NCBI RefSeq assembly: GCF_011045835.1
Contig: NZ_CP047349.1
Location: 3,880,858-3,944,857 of the forward strand
Length of the DNA stretch: 64,000 nt
Source: Proteus terrae subsp. cibarius
GTDB taxonomy: Bacteria > Pseudomonadota > Gammaproteobacteria > Enterobacterales > Enterobacteriaceae
Direction: 5' to 3'
The notes beneath the pieces were generated by a model that did no database searches, was not told the DNA's origin, and was given only the letters and a program-made list of their open reading frames with translations. Numbering within the stretch: position 1 is the first letter of the stretch; every line of letters starts with the position of its first letter. The translations under genes were made by a program, and so were the position numbers. Below are positions 30,753-40,917 of this stretch, piece by piece.

Positions 30753-31664
30753 ATGAATGAAATGATATTTAATGATGATAATTCTAAATGCTTATTAATA
30801 AAGCAATTTACTAATAATGTTTTCATGATGTTAGTAACAGATATTAATGGCATCATTATTTATGCAAATGAAAAATATTGTGAATTCAATAATGTTCACT
30901 TTGAAAATATAAAAGGTAAAAAATACAGTTTATTTAACTTGGTTGATGAGAATCAAATTAATTATTGTGTAAATGGTAATAATGATAATAAGGGAGTATA
31001 TAGATTAGAAGCCAAAAGAAATAACGATACACAAAAAGATGTATGGGAAGATATTAGTATTATTCCTGTGTTTGATGAAAATAATTTAATTTCTCACTAT
31101 GTGTTTATTAGCTTAGATATTACTGATAAGGTAGAGCTAAGAAACGAGTTATTTAATAAAAGTTATATTGACTCATTAACTGGAATATCTAATCGATTAA
31201 GTATTGTTGAAAAAATCGAAAATGAACGCTTAAATATTTCACAGCCATCTTCATTTTGTCTTGGTATTATAGATTGCGATAAATTCAAATCTATTAATGA
31301 TCAATTCGGGCATCATGCAGGCGATAAAGTATTGTGTGAAATATCAAAACGATTGTCACAATTAGAAAATAGTGAAGTCTATTGTGGGCGGCTTGGTGGC
31401 GATGAATTTGCTGTGCTTTTCCCTAAAGGATTACGTTCTTGTTCTGTGATTTTGTTAGAAATAATAGAATCACTTTGGAAATCAATGGAAAAGCCCATCG
31501 ATATTAATTCGGATTTTGTGTTAACCCCTTCAATTAGTTTAGGTATTGCTGAATATCCTAAAGACGGAAAAACATTATCTGAATTATTAAAATCTGCAGA
31601 TGAAACACTTTATTCTATAAAAGAAATGGGTGGTAATAAATATGGGTTTTATTCCGGATTTTAA
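30753..31664 (+). CDS. PAS-GGDEF diguanylate cyclase within the bcs cluster
   Basis: This 303-residue cytoplasmic protein has no TM helix. Residues ~10-130 form a PAS sensor domain (LVTDINGIIIYANEKYCEF..., YVFISLDITDKVELRNEL). Residues ~140-300 form a GGDEF domain with FCLGIIDCDKFKSINDQFGHHAGD and an intact GGDEF active site. It should make c-di-GMP from two GTP. The inhibitory I-site RxxD five residues before GGDEF is absent (NSEV there), so feedback inhibition may be missing. It starts 39 bases after bcsD with a perfect AGGAGG and is followed by galU. It is the probable dedicated activator of the BcsA PilZ domain, responding to an unknown PAS ligand. Confidence 0.88.
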   Translation: MNEMIFNDDNSKCLLIKQFTNNVFMMLVTDINGIIIYANEKYCEFNNVHFENIKGKKYSLFNLVDENQINYCVNGNNDNKGVYRLEAKRNNDTQKDVWEDISIIPVFDENNLISHYVFISLDITDKVELRNELFNKSYIDSLTGISNRLSIVEKIENERLNISQPSSFCLGIIDCDKFKSINDQFGHHAGDKVLCEISKRLSQLENSEVYCGRLGGDEFAVLFPKGLRSCSVILLEIIESLWKSMEKPIDINSDFVLTPSISLGIAEYPKDGKTLSELLKSADETLYSIKEMGGNKYGFYSGF

Positions 31665-31844
31665 ATAAAAGGTTTTAAATAGAATTTTTTAAATAAAGAT
31701 ATATAAAAATAACGTTATTTCTTTTTAACGAAGAGAGGATAACTGTTTTTAAAATATATCTAGCATTCCTGATGAAATATAAGAGTAAATTTAAAATAAT
31801 ACTAAATATTAGTTTTAGATAAATGTCTATTAGAGGATTTTATT

Positions 31845-32804
31845 ATGATGAAAGCGGTTATCCCTGTTGCTGGATTAGGTACTCGTATGTTACCTGCAAC
31901 GAAATCAATTCCTAAAGAAATGCTGCCAATCGTTGATCGCCCTTTAATTCAATATATTGTTGAAGAGTGTGCTCAGGCAGGCGTTGAGGAAATTATTTTA
32001 GTGACTCACTCTTCTAAAAATTCAATTGCGGATCACTTTGATACCAGCTTTGAATTAGAAAATATGCTGGAACAGCGTATTAAAAATAAATTATTAGAAG
32101 AAGTGCGCTCAATTTGTCCTGACAATGTCAAAATTGTTCAAATTCGCCAAGGCCATGCTTTAGGTTTAGGCCATGCAATTTGCTGTGCACGTCCAGTTAT
32201 CGGCAATAATCCATTTATTGTTTTACTGCCAGATGTTTTATTAAATGCACACTATTGCGATCCTCAACATGATAATTTATCAGCAATGATAAAACGTTTT
32301 GAAAAAACAGAACGTAGCCAAATTATGGTTGAGCCTGTGCCAATGAGCCAAGTACAACAATATGGTGTTGTAGATTGTGAAGGGGTTTTCTGTCCTCAAG
32401 GTAATTGGGCTCCTATTCGTCGTATCGTGGAAAAACCCAATCCTGAAGATGCACCTTCTAATCTTTCTGTTGTTGGCCGTTACGTTTTTTCTGAAGCTAT
32501 CTGGGAATTATTAGATGGTCTACCAGCTGGCGTAGGTGGTGAAATTCAATTAACGGATGCGATTGATTTATTATTGAAAAAAGAAGTCGCTGAAGCATAT
32601 ACCTTAGTGGGTAAATCACATGACTGTGGTAATAAGCTAGGATATATGAAAGCCTTTGTTGAATATGGCCTACATAATTCTGCCTTAAAAGAAGAATTTG
32701 CTTCTTGGATGCAGGACTTTTGTGAAAAAACATTGTTACCCAAAACAGAAGTCATAGAAGAAGATGAAGTAAGTGAAGCACAAAAGATAGTTGCTATCTT
32801 TTGA
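31845..32804 (+). CDS. galU: UTP--glucose-1-phosphate uridylyltransferase in the bcs cluster
   Basis: This 319-residue enzyme makes UDP-glucose, the substrate of BcsA. It has the pyrophosphorylase motif [50 protein letters not shown] and [20 protein letters not shown]. It matches GalU rather than the regulatory paralogue GalF, retaining the GTR of the nucleotide loop. It is 180 bases after the cyclase gene and 73 before bcsZ. Enterobacteria usually carry a housekeeping galU elsewhere, so this may be a second, pathway-dedicated copy; that must be checked in the whole genome. Confidence 0.92.
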   Translation: MMKAVIPVAGLGTRMLPATKSIPKEMLPIVDRPLIQYIVEECAQAGVEEIILVTHSSKNSIADHFDTSFELENMLEQRIKNKLLEEVRSICPDNVKIVQIRQGHALGLGHAICCARPVIGNNPFIVLLPDVLLNAHYCDPQHDNLSAMIKRFEKTERSQIMVEPVPMSQVQQYGVVDCEGVFCPQGNWAPIRRIVEKPNPEDAPSNLSVVGRYVFSEAIWELLDGLPAGVGGEIQLTDAIDLLLKKEVAEAYTLVGKSHDCGNKLGYMKAFVEYGLHNSALKEEFASWMQDFCEKTLLPKTEVIEEDEVSEAQKIVAIF

Positions 32805-32830
32805 GTTTATCTTGAAATAATATGCAATAT

Positions 32831-32857
32831 GCCGACCGAACTAAGATGGCGGTCGGC
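32831..32857 (+). other. Strong intercistronic hairpin before bcsZ
   Basis: The 8-base G/C-rich arms GCCGACCG and CGGTCGGC pair perfectly around an 11-base loop. There is no T run, and the hairpin ends 12 bases before the bcsZ ribosome-binding site. It is probably an mRNA processing or stability element rather than a terminator. Confidence 0.6.
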
Positions 32858-32877
32858 AATAGCAGGAGAGAAAGTCA

Positions 32878-33906
32878 ATGTCTTTTAGGCACTTATCTCG
32901 TTGTAATTTTCTATTTTCCACCTTTTTTATTTTAGGTTTGTTGCTTATGGTTTCTCCCTCAATACAGGCAGCAGATACCCAAGTAGGATGGCAACAGTTT
33001 AAAGAACGCTATATTAAGGATGATGGGCGAGTTATAGACAGCGCTAACAAAAACATTTCACACTCTGAAGGTCAAGGCTATGGCATGTTAATGGCCGTGA
33101 TAAGTGATGATCATGAAACATTTAATAAGTTATGGCGCTGGACTGCCACTTCTCTTTATCGTGGCGATTTAGGCTTATTTAAGTGGCGTTATGAGCCTGA
33201 AAATAGTGAACATACCCCTGATCCTAATAATGCAACAGATGGTGATATCTTAATTGCGTGGGCATTATTAAAAGCTGGCGAAAAATGGAATGATGAAAGT
33301 TACCTTTCAGCTTCTGATTCTATTCAACACGCTATTTTGGAACATACTTTAATTAAGACAAAAAGTTATACCGTACTTTTACCCGGTATTAATGGTTTTA
33401 AGACGCCAGAAGAAATTATTATTAATCCATCCTATTTTATTTTCCCTGCATGGAAAGATTTTTACCGCACAAGTAACGATGTTCGTTGGAAAGTGTTAAT
33501 TAATGATAGTCAGTCTTTACTTAGAAATATGCGATTTGGTGAATATCAATTACCAACAGACTGGGTAAGTTTATATCCAGATGGAAAGATAGAACCGAGT
33601 GAAAAATGGCCTGCACGATTTAGCTTTGACGCAATACGTATTCCGCTTTATTTAGCTTGGGCACATGATGAATTAGCGCTACAACCTTTTGTGCAGTATT
33701 GGCAGCAATTTGATCGTTATAAAACCCCAGCTTGGGTAAGTATTGATGCTCAAGAGCGCGCTGAATATAACCTTACTCCCGGCATGATGGCGGTGAGAGA
33801 TTTAACGATGAAAGCACCTATTGAAGATGTCGATTTAAGTGAAGATACGGATTATTATTCTTCAGCTTTACATTTATTAGCGGCCTTTGCTCAAAACGGA
33901 CAATAA
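32878..33906 (+). CDS. bcsZ: Periplasmic endo-1,4-beta-glucanase BcsZ (GH8)
   Basis: This 342-residue family 8 glycoside hydrolase has a signal peptide ending near SIQAAD (about residue 31). Catalytic candidates are the Glu in SHSEGQGYGM and the Asp in RFSFDAIRIPLYLAW. NATDGDILIAWALLKAG and YYSSALHLLAAFA are family stretches. BcsZ trims non-crystalline glucan and is needed for full cellulose output in E. coli. Here it is the last gene of the cluster, after galU rather than between bcsB and bcsC. A terminator follows the stop. Confidence 0.93.
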   Translation: MSFRHLSRCNFLFSTFFILGLLLMVSPSIQAADTQVGWQQFKERYIKDDGRVIDSANKNISHSEGQGYGMLMAVISDDHETFNKLWRWTATSLYRGDLGLFKWRYEPENSEHTPDPNNATDGDILIAWALLKAGEKWNDESYLSASDSIQHAILEHTLIKTKSYTVLLPGINGFKTPEEIIINPSYFIFPAWKDFYRTSNDVRWKVLINDSQSLLRNMRFGEYQLPTDWVSLYPDGKIEPSEKWPARFSFDAIRIPLYLAWAHDELALQPFVQYWQQFDRYKTPAWVSIDAQERAEYNLTPGMMAVRDLTMKAPIEDVDLSEDTDYYSSALHLLAAFAQNGQ

Positions 33907-33928
33907 GTATATTTAGTTAATTTGAATG

Positions 33929-33982
33929 ATAGATAGCTTAAATTCCTTTTAATACAGAAAGGCATTAAGTTATCTATTTTGT
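33929..33982 (+). terminator. Terminator of the bcs cluster
   Basis: A long imperfect stem pairs ATAGATAGCTTAAATTCCTTT with AGAAAGGCATTAAGTTATCTAT (inner C/T mismatch region) and is followed by TTTTG. The rest of the gap to 34220 is AT-rich with nothing else recognisable. Confidence 0.7.
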
Positions 33983-34220
33983 TTATATTGATAGTGCTAA
34001 AAAATAAATTTATAAATTATTTATACTTATTCAATACTAATAAGTTAATAGTAATTTGTTATCTCTATGTTTTTGTAACGCTATGTTTTTAAATAATAAA
34101 TAAACCTTAAGCCATGATCTAAAAATAATTTATTTGATGATATTTATGCTAAAGTTATCTCAGTAATTTGACAGTGTTATTAATATAATCTCTCATCAAT
34201 AATAGAATAGAGGTGAATAA

Positions 34221-34649
34221 ATGAAAGTTTCAGCACGCAATCAGTTAGTTGGTAAAGTTATTGATATTATTGAAGGTGCCGTTAATAGCGAAGTGATTTT
34301 ATCTTTAGCCCATGGTGAAAAACTTGCCACAATTATTACTAAAGAGAGCCGTGACAGTTTAAAAATCAAAAAAGATGGCGAAGCAATTGCCATTATTAAA
34401 GCGCCGTGGGTTGTTTTAGCACTGCCTGATTGCGGTTTAAATTTCTCTGCACGTAACCAATTTTTAGGTAAAGTAACTCAAATCGCACAAGGTGCGGTGA
34501 ACTCTACCGTTCATTTAGAAACAGCTAAAGGTTTAGAACTGACAGCTGTTATTACAAATGAAAGCTTACAAGAGATGGAACTGGTAAAAGGCAGTGATGT
34601 TTTAGCGCTAGTGAAGGCATCAAGTGTGATTGTCGCGACACGCAAATAA
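34221..34649 (+). CDS. Di-Mop (TOBE) molybdate-binding protein
   Basis: This 142-residue cytoplasmic protein is two tandem Mop domains, each opening SARNQxxGKV and containing GAVNSxV (residues ~3-70 and ~75-142). Mop domains bind molybdate or tungstate oxyanions. Free-standing di-Mop proteins act as molybdate stores or buffers, while the same domain in ModE is regulatory; no DNA-binding domain is present here. It lies near the formate dehydrogenase-O cluster, which needs a molybdenum cofactor, though on the other strand and separated by one gene. Confidence 0.87.
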   Translation: MKVSARNQLVGKVIDIIEGAVNSEVILSLAHGEKLATIITKESRDSLKIKKDGEAIAIIKAPWVVLALPDCGLNFSARNQFLGKVTQIAQGAVNSTVHLETAKGLELTAVITNESLQEMELVKGSDVLALVKASSVIVATRK

Positions 34650-34674
34650 TTGCTAGTTTATTTCTTGAAATAAA

Positions 34675-34706
34675 AAAGAGGCTAAATATCTAGCCTCTTT
34701 CTTTTT
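34675..34706. terminator. Terminator after the di-Mop gene
   Basis: AAAGAGGCTA (34675-34684) and TAGCCTCTTT (34691-34700) pair perfectly with a six-base loop and a CTTTTT tail. The A-run on the left lets it serve the convergent gene as well. Confidence 0.88.
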
Positions 34707-34765
34707 GATATTAATTATCTTTTTGAATTTATTATCCCGATCATCTTTTATTCAGGTAATAAAAA

Positions 34766-36415
34766 TTAATTATCTGTACTACCTGCAACTTTAAGTTTGT
34801 TATAGATATAATTTTTATAACTGTTAACTAATTTCTCGTCTTCACAGTCATTTAATTTACCTTCACATAAATGGCGCATTTGAATGTTTGCTTTGTAGAA
34901 AGGAGATAATGGCAAACGAGCACGTTCCAGTATCATGCCACCTAAGAAGCTAATATCCGTTAACTCACCCGTTGAAAGTGACGCACCTTGCGTTAGGTTG
35001 TCTCTCAATGTGAATTGAGTAATATGCGCGGGGTTAGTAAATGGTGACAGGTAATTATTTAGCTCAATATTAGGTTGATGATCACCAAAATAGAGAAACA
35101 TTGTCGGTTTTTCTCTTTGGGCGACAAAATTAGAGAAATCTTTAATTGCCGGATCACTGGTAATTATTTTTTCCATATAGTGACTAAATTTACCCGGTGC
35201 ATTACTGCTTTCTGTATGACCTGCTATTTGGTACATATCTCTGTGTGATTCGTCATAAGGGCCATGTTCATACATGGTTAATGAGAATATAAACAAGGGT
35301 TTGTCTGTGCGTTTTTTCAGTACCTCTTCAACGTAGCCCAACATATCTTGTGTCGATATTTTCCAGAGATTTTCTTCTAATGTTCCTGGATAACCAAGCT
35401 CTTGTGGTTGAATAATTTCATCAACGCCCATTTGCTCATAAGCATAACCGGCATGATAAGCACTGCGATTAAATGGGGTGAGTAAGACAGTGTAATAGCC
35501 TTCAGCTTTGAGTTGGCGGAATAAACTTTCATTAAGATTATCGACAACAAAATAGAATACCGAATTTTTACGCGCACCAAAATCATCCGTATTTAGCCCT
35601 GTTAATACAGAAAATTCAGAAAGCCAAGTACCACCACCAAAGGTTTGTACACGTAAAGGGCTTTGTGCACTCACACCTTCATCTTTTTGGAACATAAATA
35701 AATCAGGCAGTGCAACATCTGTATTAAATTGATAAATATGAGGGTTAACTGTCGATTCCTGTAATAAAACGATAATGTCAGGTTTTATGTCTGTTTGTGT
35801 TTCTGGTAATACGGTTTTATTTGCTTGTTCAAGGAAGTAATCCGCATTTTCCTTGAAATAAGGAGGGTGATAAGCGGTTTGGTAACCAGACATGATTAAA
35901 TTAGTGACAGTACCTCGTCCACCCGGAAGAGTGCCTTCCCATTCAGCTTGCCATTTTTCTACGGTGAAATGAATAGTGGTAAACCCAATGACTATTAAGA
36001 GTAGGCTACTCATACGCAATGCTGGGCGTGATTTTTGGGAAAAACGCCAAGCGATGGACATATTGATAAGAAGCCATATTAGCATCACAATCAATGCAAC
36101 ACCGGCTTCCCAATAATGGCCTAATGTCCCTAAATTCGAGCTATCAAAAGCCAAATCAAAATCAGAGAACATTAATGCTTCTTTGTAATAATGAACTTTG
36201 AGCTGATTAATAAACTTAGTTATTAGGAAGAGTGTACCGGTGGTAATAGCCGAAAATAAGACACGAGCAGATAAAATAAAGCAAAGAGAAAAAAGAATAA
36301 AATAAGCACCTACTGAAAGAAGTGCAGTATAAATAAACGTTACTTTCTCAAAAACAATAAAGAGTGAGGCTATAAGAATAAGTGCAAGATAAGCACTTCC
36401 TAATATTTTTTTCAT
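34766..36415 (-). CDS. LTA synthase-like sulfatase-fold membrane protein (phosphoglycerol/phosphoethanolamine transferase type)
   Basis: This 549-residue protein has about five N-terminal TM helices (residues 5-150) and a large extracytoplasmic alkaline-phosphatase-superfamily domain. The metal Glu lies in LLQESTVNP (~220) and the nucleophile Thr in FGGGTWLSEFSVLTGL (~263). Further metal ligands are in YFGDHQPN. This is the LTA synthase/OpgB/MdoB layout, whose members transfer phosphoglycerol or phosphoethanolamine to envelope glycans. A lipoteichoic acid role is not expected in a Gram-negative; decoration of periplasmic glucans or LPS is plausible but unproved. It is transcribed alone. Confidence 0.8.
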   Translation of the reverse strand: MKKILGSAYLALILIASLFIVFEKVTFIYTALLSVGAYFILFSLCFILSARVLFSAITTGTLFLITKFINQLKVHYYKEALMFSDFDLAFDSSNLGTLGHYWEAGVALIVMLIWLLINMSIAWRFSQKSRPALRMSSLLLIVIGFTTIHFTVEKWQAEWEGTLPGGRGTVTNLIMSGYQTAYHPPYFKENADYFLEQANKTVLPETQTDIKPDIIVLLQESTVNPHIYQFNTDVALPDLFMFQKDEGVSAQSPLRVQTFGGGTWLSEFSVLTGLNTDDFGARKNSVFYFVVDNLNESLFRQLKAEGYYTVLLTPFNRSAYHAGYAYEQMGVDEIIQPQELGYPGTLEENLWKISTQDMLGYVEEVLKKRTDKPLFIFSLTMYEHGPYDESHRDMYQIAGHTESSNAPGKFSHYMEKIITSDPAIKDFSNFVAQREKPTMFLYFGDHQPNIELNNYLSPFTNPAHITQFTLRDNLTQGASLSTGELTDISFLGGMILERARLPLSPFYKANIQMRHLCEGKLNDCEDEKLVNSYKNYIYNKLKVAGSTDN

Positions 36416-36483
36416 GTCTCTTCCGAGTATAGCGATAAAGAATAAAGGGATATTTTACAAATATTGTAGGCGATAACCTTAAA

Positions 36484-36509
36484 TAGGCTAAATAACTTTA
36501 TTTAGCCTA
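36484..36509 (-). terminator. Hairpin downstream of selB
   Basis: The perfect 11-base arms TAGGCTAAATA and TATTTAGCCTA have a four-base loop and lie 15 bases past the selB stop. The tail is only moderately T-rich. Confidence 0.65.
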
Positions 36510-36524
36510 AATTAACATCTGTAT

Positions 36525-38387
36525 TTAGAATAACCCTTTGTCTCGTAAAATATGAAGATCTTTTTTGCGGCGAGTAAAACCCGTGCGATCAAAATACTCT
36601 AAAATTTGCACTGCTAATTTACGCCCAACGGATAATTCATCACGGAAATCCGCTGCGGTAACACTGCCATTGTTTTCATTATATTTCACAATGATAGATG
36701 CAAATTTTTCTATTGTTTGGTGTGTATAGTAGCGATCGGCAATAATCGGAATAATTAAACCTAATTGCGCCGCTTTACGTAATAATGAGCGGATCACCTT
36801 CTCATCATTTTTCATTTCATTGGCTAGATCACGTACCCACCAAGGCTCAGATTGCTCAAAGTAGACTTTGGCATTTTGCCATAGCGCATCTTGTTCTGGA
36901 GAAAAGGCAAGACCATGAGTTGGGAGATGAAGCCAACCACGACTTTGGCTAATAGCACCTTCTTTACGTAATTGATCTATTAAGTGATAGACCAATTCAT
37001 CATGATAAGTCGGTAGTGCCATCCGTTTTAAACGAGAACGACCCACACCCATTTGGTCATTATGTTGTTGATGATATTCCGCAAGGGTATCGAGTAATTT
37101 CTGTTTTGCATTATCAGCATTTTCTTTAGAAAGAATAACGCCTGCAACGCTGACTAAATCAAAGGTTTCTAATAACTGAGTTAGTGCACTCTCAGTTAAT
37201 TGCTGAGCCCAAGCAAATTGACTTAGAGAGAGTTCACCTTTTGGTAAACATAACGCTAAATTGGCGCTAACGCTGTCTGCGCTATTAAGTTGGTGTAACC
37301 AAGTTAAGAATTCAGCTTGTCGTTTACCTCTACGTGGTGAGTGCAAATGTAAGACTTTTGCGGCGGCTAAAGTGCGTTGAGCACTGATATCGCGCAAGAT
37401 AAGTCTGTCGTTATCCACCAGCCAAAGGGATTCATCAAGAATAAGCTCAGCTAACTGTGGTGTTTCATTAGCATCATTTAAAAGAGCAACACGACCTGTA
37501 ATATGGCGTGTACCGTGGTGAATATGTACAGGCTGCCAATGCTTTAAAGGTTCATTTCCAATTAAACTGACTAATATTTTATGAGATTGATAGTTAGGTG
37601 CTTGAGAAAGCAACCAGTCACCACGAGAGACATTTTCTTTACTGACATCACCTGTGATGTTAATGGCAATACGATGACCTGCACCCGCACTCTCTACGGG
37701 CTGATTTTGTGCATGTAAGGCTCTTATTCTTACTGGTTTATCTGCACCAGTTAGCCAAAAGGTATCACCAACAGAGATTTGTCCTGCAAGTGCGGTACCC
37801 GTGACAACTAAACCAGCCCCTTTAATGCTAAAAACACGGTCTATTGCTAAACGAAAACGTTTATGCCATTGAGGGTGTTGTTGCTCTTGCTGATGCAACT
37901 CAACAAGGTAGTTACGAAGCGCTGGAATACCTTCACCTGAAGGGGCTGAAGTGACAAAAATATCAGGTTGTTGCCAGCCTAAATTGGCTAATACATCGAT
38001 TGTTTGTGAACGAACTTCTTCAATTCGCTCAGGTGTAACGCGATCTGCTTTGGTGAGAATAACGGTAACTTGAGGACAGCCAGCAAGATGTAAAATAGAA
38101 ATATGTTCGATGGTTTGTGCCATAACGCCATCGTCACAAGCCACAATTAATAGTGCATGAGAGATCCCACCGACGCCCGCGAGCATATTTGAAAGGAATT
38201 TCTCATGGCCGGGAACATCCACAAAACCAATTGAGGTTCCATCATCTTGACGCCAATAGGCATAACCTAAATCAATGGTCATGCCTCGTTTTTTCTCTTC
38301 AGGTAAATGGGTCGTATCTACCCCAGTAATGGCCTGTATAAGTGTGGTCTTTCCGTGGTCTACGTGACCTGCTGTCGCAAAAATCAT
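36525..38387 (-). CDS. selB: Selenocysteine-specific elongation factor SelB
   Basis: This 620-residue translation GTPase starts with the G1 motif in [14 protein letters not shown], with DVPGHEKF (G3) and TKAD (G4). EF-Tu-like beta-barrels follow, then C-terminal winged-helix domains (~370-620) that bind the SECIS hairpin next to the UGA codon. It delivers Sec-tRNA to the ribosome. Its ATG overlaps the end of selA by 4 bases. The clear client in this window is fdoG, just upstream on the same strand. The length is close to E. coli SelB (614). Confidence 0.95.
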   Translation of the reverse strand: MIFATAGHVDHGKTTLIQAITGVDTTHLPEEKKRGMTIDLGYAYWRQDDGTSIGFVDVPGHEKFLSNMLAGVGGISHALLIVACDDGVMAQTIEHISILHLAGCPQVTVILTKADRVTPERIEEVRSQTIDVLANLGWQQPDIFVTSAPSGEGIPALRNYLVELHQQEQQHPQWHKRFRLAIDRVFSIKGAGLVVTGTALAGQISVGDTFWLTGADKPVRIRALHAQNQPVESAGAGHRIAINITGDVSKENVSRGDWLLSQAPNYQSHKILVSLIGNEPLKHWQPVHIHHGTRHITGRVALLNDANETPQLAELILDESLWLVDNDRLILRDISAQRTLAAAKVLHLHSPRRGKRQAEFLTWLHQLNSADSVSANLALCLPKGELSLSQFAWAQQLTESALTQLLETFDLVSVAGVILSKENADNAKQKLLDTLAEYHQQHNDQMGVGRSRLKRMALPTYHDELVYHLIDQLRKEGAISQSRGWLHLPTHGLAFSPEQDALWQNAKVYFEQSEPWWVRDLANEMKNDEKVIRSLLRKAAQLGLIIPIIADRYYTHQTIEKFASIIVKYNENNGSVTAADFRDELSVGRKLAVQILEYFDRTGFTRRKKDLHILRDKGLF

Positions 38388-39775
38388 AGTAAAAGTGCCT
38401 GTATTAATGCATTTTCATCCTCAAGACAGCGCAGATCAAGCCACAGGCGACCATCAGTAATTCGACCAATAATTGGCTTTTCTAAATTACGCCAATGCGC
38501 AGCTAGCGCATCTAACTGGCTACCTTTTCCATCTTTGGCTTCAAAGGTAAGTGCTGCACTCGGTAAACTTTCAATAGGTAACGAACCACTGCCTATTTGA
38601 GAAGCACATGAGGATATCGTGATATGGTAGTTATCCCCATAATATGCCTGAAAATGAGGCAATAACCGTTGCGCCATATCATTAATTTCTGTTTGTGTCC
38701 GAGTTAACAAACGTAATGTCGGGATCTCAACAGCCATTTTTTCAGGTTGCTGATAAAGGCGTAATGTGGCGCCTAAAGCAGCTAATGTCATTTTATCAAC
38801 ACGTAATGCACGTTTTAAAGGATGGCGCTGAATAGCCTCAATCCACTCTTTTTTACCAAGGATTATCCCTGCTTGTGGGCCACCTAATAGTTTATCGCCA
38901 GAGAAGGTGACAAGGTCGATGCCTTGTTGCAGATAATCTTGTGGCATTGGCTCTGAAGGTAAACCTAAGGCAGCTAAATTAGTCATTGAGCCACTGCCTA
39001 AATCGATAGCGGTTGGTAAGTTCATCTCTTTACCAAGCGCAGCAAGTTCATCGCCATGTACTTCAGCTGTAAAGCCTTGAATACAATAGTTGCTAGTATG
39101 AACTTTCATTAGCAAACCCGTATTTTCATTAATGGCGTTACGATAATCTTTAAGGTGAGTTCGGTTTGTTGTACCGACTTCTTTGAGTGTACATCCTGCT
39201 TGTGTCATTACATCAGGAATACGAAAAGCACCACCTATCTCAACTAATTCACCGCGAGAAACAACAACCTCTTTATTTGGAGCCATTGTTGCAAGCATCA
39301 ATAAAACAGCCGCTGCATTGTTATTTACGATACAGGCATCTTCTGCTCCTGTTAATTCACATAACAAATCAGCGATAGCGCGATCACGGTGTCCTCTTGA
39401 AGCACCATCGAGAGAATACTCTAAGGTTGCTGGTGAACGCATAACTTGGCTAACGGCTTCAATGGCGGATTCTGCCATTAATGCACGCCCTAGATTGGTG
39501 TGTAAAACGGTACCCGTTAAATTGAAAACAGGTTTAATCGAAGATTTTCGTTGTAATGTAATGCGATTTTTTAATTCATCAGCCCAATGGTTGTGCCATT
39601 GTGGTAACTCGTTTTTTTGACGAATAATGATACGCGCTTCTTCTTGTAACTTTCGTAAATGCTCTGCAATAAATGTCTGTCCATAAGAAGCCACAAGGGC
39701 TTGAATGTCTGCTTGGTGCAGTAACTTATCAATAGATGGCAGTTGGCTATAAAGTGAGCGCGTATCATTTGTCAT
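38384..39775 (-). CDS. selA: L-seryl-tRNA(Sec) selenium transferase SelA
   Basis: This 463-residue PLP enzyme converts seryl-tRNA(Sec) to selenocysteyl-tRNA(Sec) with selenophosphate. The PLP lysine is K295 in [13 protein letters not shown], the same number as in E. coli, and the length is also the same. [15 protein letters not shown] and [11 protein letters not shown] are conserved stretches. It forms a decamer in the cytoplasm. It overlaps selB by 4 bases and is 15 bases after fdhE. selC (the tRNA) and selD are not in the window. Confidence 0.96.
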   Translation of the reverse strand: MTNDTRSLYSQLPSIDKLLHQADIQALVASYGQTFIAEHLRKLQEEARIIIRQKNELPQWHNHWADELKNRITLQRKSSIKPVFNLTGTVLHTNLGRALMAESAIEAVSQVMRSPATLEYSLDGASRGHRDRAIADLLCELTGAEDACIVNNNAAAVLLMLATMAPNKEVVVSRGELVEIGGAFRIPDVMTQAGCTLKEVGTTNRTHLKDYRNAINENTGLLMKVHTSNYCIQGFTAEVHGDELAALGKEMNLPTAIDLGSGSMTNLAALGLPSEPMPQDYLQQGIDLVTFSGDKLLGGPQAGIILGKKEWIEAIQRHPLKRALRVDKMTLAALGATLRLYQQPEKMAVEIPTLRLLTRTQTEINDMAQRLLPHFQAYYGDNYHITISSCASQIGSGSLPIESLPSAALTFEAKDGKGSQLDALAAHWRNLEKPIIGRITDGRLWLDLRCLEDENALIQALLL

Positions 39776-39790
39776 GCTAATACCTAATTA

Positions 39791-40711
39791 TTATTCATTT
39801 GGGAACAGGAATGGATTAATGCTACTACGAGCAAAGCCTTCTTCTTCCATTTTTGCATCAAGGACAATAGACGCTAAATCATCAGCGACAGCATCCACAT
39901 TGGCATCTTTTTCTTGATATAAAATTTTCAGATAGCTTCCACAATCACCACAGCTTTCTGCTTTTACTGGGGCATTTTCGCTGTCTAAAGACCAGTAATT
40001 TAATTTGCCTGTTAATTCACAGTTGGTGCACTTAATGCGTACGACATGCCACTGTGTTTCACATAAATTACAGTGTAAATAGCGTAAACCTTGTGTTGTG
40101 CCGATTTGTACCATGCTTGCCACTGGCATACTGTTACAAACTGGGCAGAATTGACGATTTTCACCGTATTCTGTTTTCGCTTTACCCGGAATATTTGCTG
40201 CTAATTGTGCCCAGTAAAGAGATAGTGCTGCCCAAATAAAGACAGATTTATCTGCTGAGACTTTTGAATATTCATCATTGAGTAATGCTGTTGCCATCTC
40301 TTCTAATTCAGTTTCAGAAGCTTTAGAGAGGTTTTCTAAAGTGATAGTGGCACTTTCAGGCACAACTGGACGTAATTCAGCAATAATCGAGGCTAATAAA
40401 GCATGCCAATGTTTACTGCGTTTAAATGTTTTTCTATCTAAAGGCGCTACGCCAACTTGTTGTGCAAGGAGTGGAGCAAGATCAATGACAAGCGGATTGT
40501 CATGAAGTGCTTTTTCTTGAGCCTTGACAATTTCTGCTGCAAATTCAAGGTAGTCTGCGAAAGGGTTATCTTTTGCTAGTGTTTGAAAACGTTCAGCACG
40601 ACGTTGATAAAGGTTTTTCAGATTAGGGAATAATACGGGTGGAATGAAACTGATCCCTTTTTCTGATTGCTCTTTACCTAATTGCTCTTTAGGAACGATG
40701 CGAATACTCAT
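39791..40711 (-). CDS. fdhE: Formate dehydrogenase accessory protein FdhE
   Basis: This 306-residue cytoplasmic protein is rubredoxin-like in its C-terminal half, with four CxxC pairs: FCPVCNS, LHCNLCE, IKCTNCE and SCGDCG (residues ~190-265). FdhE is needed to activate the Tat-exported formate dehydrogenases FdnG/FdoG. It lies between fdoI and selA; a terminator upstream, after fdoI, suggests that fdhE-selA-selB can form a separate transcript or be expressed by read-through. Confidence 0.95.
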   Translation of the reverse strand: MSIRIVPKEQLGKEQSEKGISFIPPVLFPNLKNLYQRRAERFQTLAKDNPFADYLEFAAEIVKAQEKALHDNPLVIDLAPLLAQQVGVAPLDRKTFKRSKHWHALLASIIAELRPVVPESATITLENLSKASETELEEMATALLNDEYSKVSADKSVFIWAALSLYWAQLAANIPGKAKTEYGENRQFCPVCNSMPVASMVQIGTTQGLRYLHCNLCETQWHVVRIKCTNCELTGKLNYWSLDSENAPVKAESCGDCGSYLKILYQEKDANVDAVADDLASIVLDAKMEEEGFARSSINPFLFPNE

Positions 40712-40863
40712 AACGTTCTATCTTCCTATTATCATAAATTTTATAGTGAATACCCACAGGGTTTGGCTTCAGAATAAATCAAATACAGATACGAAGCCAT
40801 GACAGTGGGTAATAATAGCGTGATTTTATTGTTTTTTACGCCTTAAAATCAGACGTAAATTGA

Positions 40864-40892
40864 ATAAAAAACGGAGGCTTACAAGCCTCCGT
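40864..40892 (-). terminator. Terminator after fdoI
   Basis: ACGGAGGCTT (40871-40880) and AAGCCTCCGT (40883-40892) pair perfectly with a two-base loop. On the minus strand it is followed by TTTTTTATT. It separates fdoGHI from fdhE-selAB. Confidence 0.9.
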
Positions 40893-40917
40893 TTGTTCTG
40901 AAATATGCTTTAGGGCA

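Noticed and set aside
39183..39620. 145-residue plus-strand ORF opposite selA
   Set aside because: Antisense shadow of a conserved gene; the codon pattern follows selA.
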